Shown here: in pieces, positions 63,345 to 64,000 of the stretch
Layout: each line of letters begins with the position of its first letter
Numbering within the stretch: position 1 is the stretch's first letter
Assembly (NCBI RefSeq): GCF_004402015.1
Contig: NZ_SOPW01000006.1
Location: 62,001 to 126,000, forward strand
Length of the DNA stretch: 64,000 nucleotides
Reading direction: 5' to 3'
From: Filobacillus milosensis
Lineage (GTDB): Bacteria > Bacillota > Bacilli > Bacillales > Alkalibacillaceae
Program-made: the position numbers and the translations under genes
The notes under the pieces: model-generated
Told to the model about the DNA's origin: nothing
The model's database searches: none
The model's input: only the letters and a program-made list of their open reading frames with translations

Positions 63345-64000
63345 TTAAAATGGATTAAATTGATTAATTAGATTTTTTGCATATTTTCTAAAAGACTGTT
63401 TTAGGTCTTGCATGACTTGGTCATTTTGTTCTTCGGTCAACTGATGAAGAAATTTTGTATCTTGGGCATGAATTCGATTAATGTCTACTGACTCTTCAAA
63501 TTGTACGTCACGATTCAATGTCAGATTAGCTTTAATCTGATTTACATTGATAACCCAATCTAACGTTTGATCTGCCTGGTCAGTATTTATATTCGTTTTA
63601 GTCGTCAAATTACCTTCTAATCTTGGAAGATAACTTGGCGCATACAAATCAAAATTAATATCTTTAGAGTCCTTATGATAAGTGGTTTTCCAATCGAGTC
63701 TCATATCAGGTTCTTTATTGCGATCTACATCTAAATTATTGTTTACCAGGTAACTATTTCCTTGAGGCTGACCTTGAGAGGCGTAATGAACTTGGAATGG
63801 TTGTTCACCAGTCACTGTTAATTCAGTGCGCAACTGATAATTATCTCCTTCAACTTCCGTATCGATATCAAGTTCAAACGCTCGACTTTGTCCTTCCATA
63901 TCAACTTGTCCACTTAGTGTACGAGAAGAAACATATTCATCATTATAGTAAGCTTCATAAACTAAGCCTTCAGGAAAATTAAGTTGCTTTATCTCATTAA
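63345..64000 (-). CDS. Unknown beta-rich protein, 5' end outside window
   Basis: The minus-strand frame is open from 63345 to the right edge; 218 codons are visible and the true start lies beyond 64000. The visible part repeats short beta-strand patterns (EVEGDNYQLRTELTVTGEQPFQVHYASQG; NINTDQADQTLDWVINVNQ) and ends in a charged helix with QSFRKYAKNLINQFNPF. It has no membrane helix in the visible part; it may be an extracellular partner of the exporter. It is 16 bases from the first permease gene, so it belongs to the same operon. Family not recognised. Confidence 0.65.
   Translation of the reverse strand, partial: NEIKQLNFPEGLVYEAYYNDEYVSSRTLSGQVDMEGQSRAFELDIDTEVEGDNYQLRTELTVTGEQPFQVHYASQGQPQGNSYLVNNNLDVDRNKEPDMRLDWKTTYHKDSKDINFDLYAPSYLPRLEGNLTTKTNINTDQADQTLDWVINVNQIKANLTLNRDVQFEESVDINRIHAQDTKFLHQLTEEQNDQVMQDLKQSFRKYAKNLINQFNPF

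Overview
The window is a stretch of chromosome from a low-GC, endospore-forming member of the Bacillaceae. The evidence is strong synteny with the Bacillus subtilis yha/yhe/yhg region (pbpF-hemE-hemH-hemY with hmoB, hit-ecsAB, scoC, yhaJ, prsA, yhaMNO, yheAB, ssp), an alpha/beta SASP, a YjcZ-like peptide, a YhcN-like lipoprotein and a SpoVR-like protein. A complete glycine-betaine ABC system with two binding proteins and several very acidic secreted proteins suggest a salt-tolerant or moderately halophilic lineage. The genus is not assigned. I saw no rRNA, tRNA, CRISPR array, prophage or insertion sequence.

1-8.4 kb: haem synthesis (hemE, hemH, start of hemY), class A PBP pbpF, and the divergent haem monooxygenase hmoB. 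Then comes a 435-bp satellite (6 x 20 bp then 14 x 21 bp) and a liaFSR cell-envelope stress operon without liaIH. 8.5-14.1 kb: M20 amidohydrolase, YitT transporter, ecsAB, hit and yhaH. 14.2-19.1 kb: an OpuA-type osmoprotectant operon (ATPase, permease, two binding lipoproteins that are circular permutations of one another) with a divergent GbsR-type regulator. 19.1-30.7 kb: scoC, yhaJ, small membrane proteins, prsA, a MoxR/DUF58/DUF4129 cluster, and the yhaO-yhaN-yhaM nuclease operon.

30.7-38.4 kb: yhzD, yheA, yheB, ssp, fumC, a VanY-type carboxypeptidase, an IDEAL-domain protein, a highly acidic secreted protein and a WrbA-like flavodoxin. 38.4-44.7 kb: a chrA/BtuF-like/azlCD/GNAT operon, a chemoreceptor and an ECF-like sigma factor. 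44.8-54.7 kb looks like accessory content: GNAT acetyltransferases, small lipoproteins, a GrpB protein, an M1 peptidase and unknown membrane proteins, mostly as single genes or pairs on the minus strand.

54.8-64 kb: a CsoR-type repressor with its probable operator just upstream of a MATE exporter, a short SpoVR-like gene placed directly behind the terminator of a YhcN-like gene, and a tight operon of an unknown protein, two ABC-2 permeases, an ATPase, a GAF histidine kinase and a LuxR-type regulator. The kinase has a C-X4-C-X-C-X17-C motif that matches the iron-sulfur, oxygen-sensing AirS/YhcY type.

The observations most worth following up are that operon, the permuted binding-protein pair, the 20/21-bp satellite, two inverted copies of a GC-rich interspersed element, the CsoR-MATE unit and the SpoVR-like gene behind a terminator.
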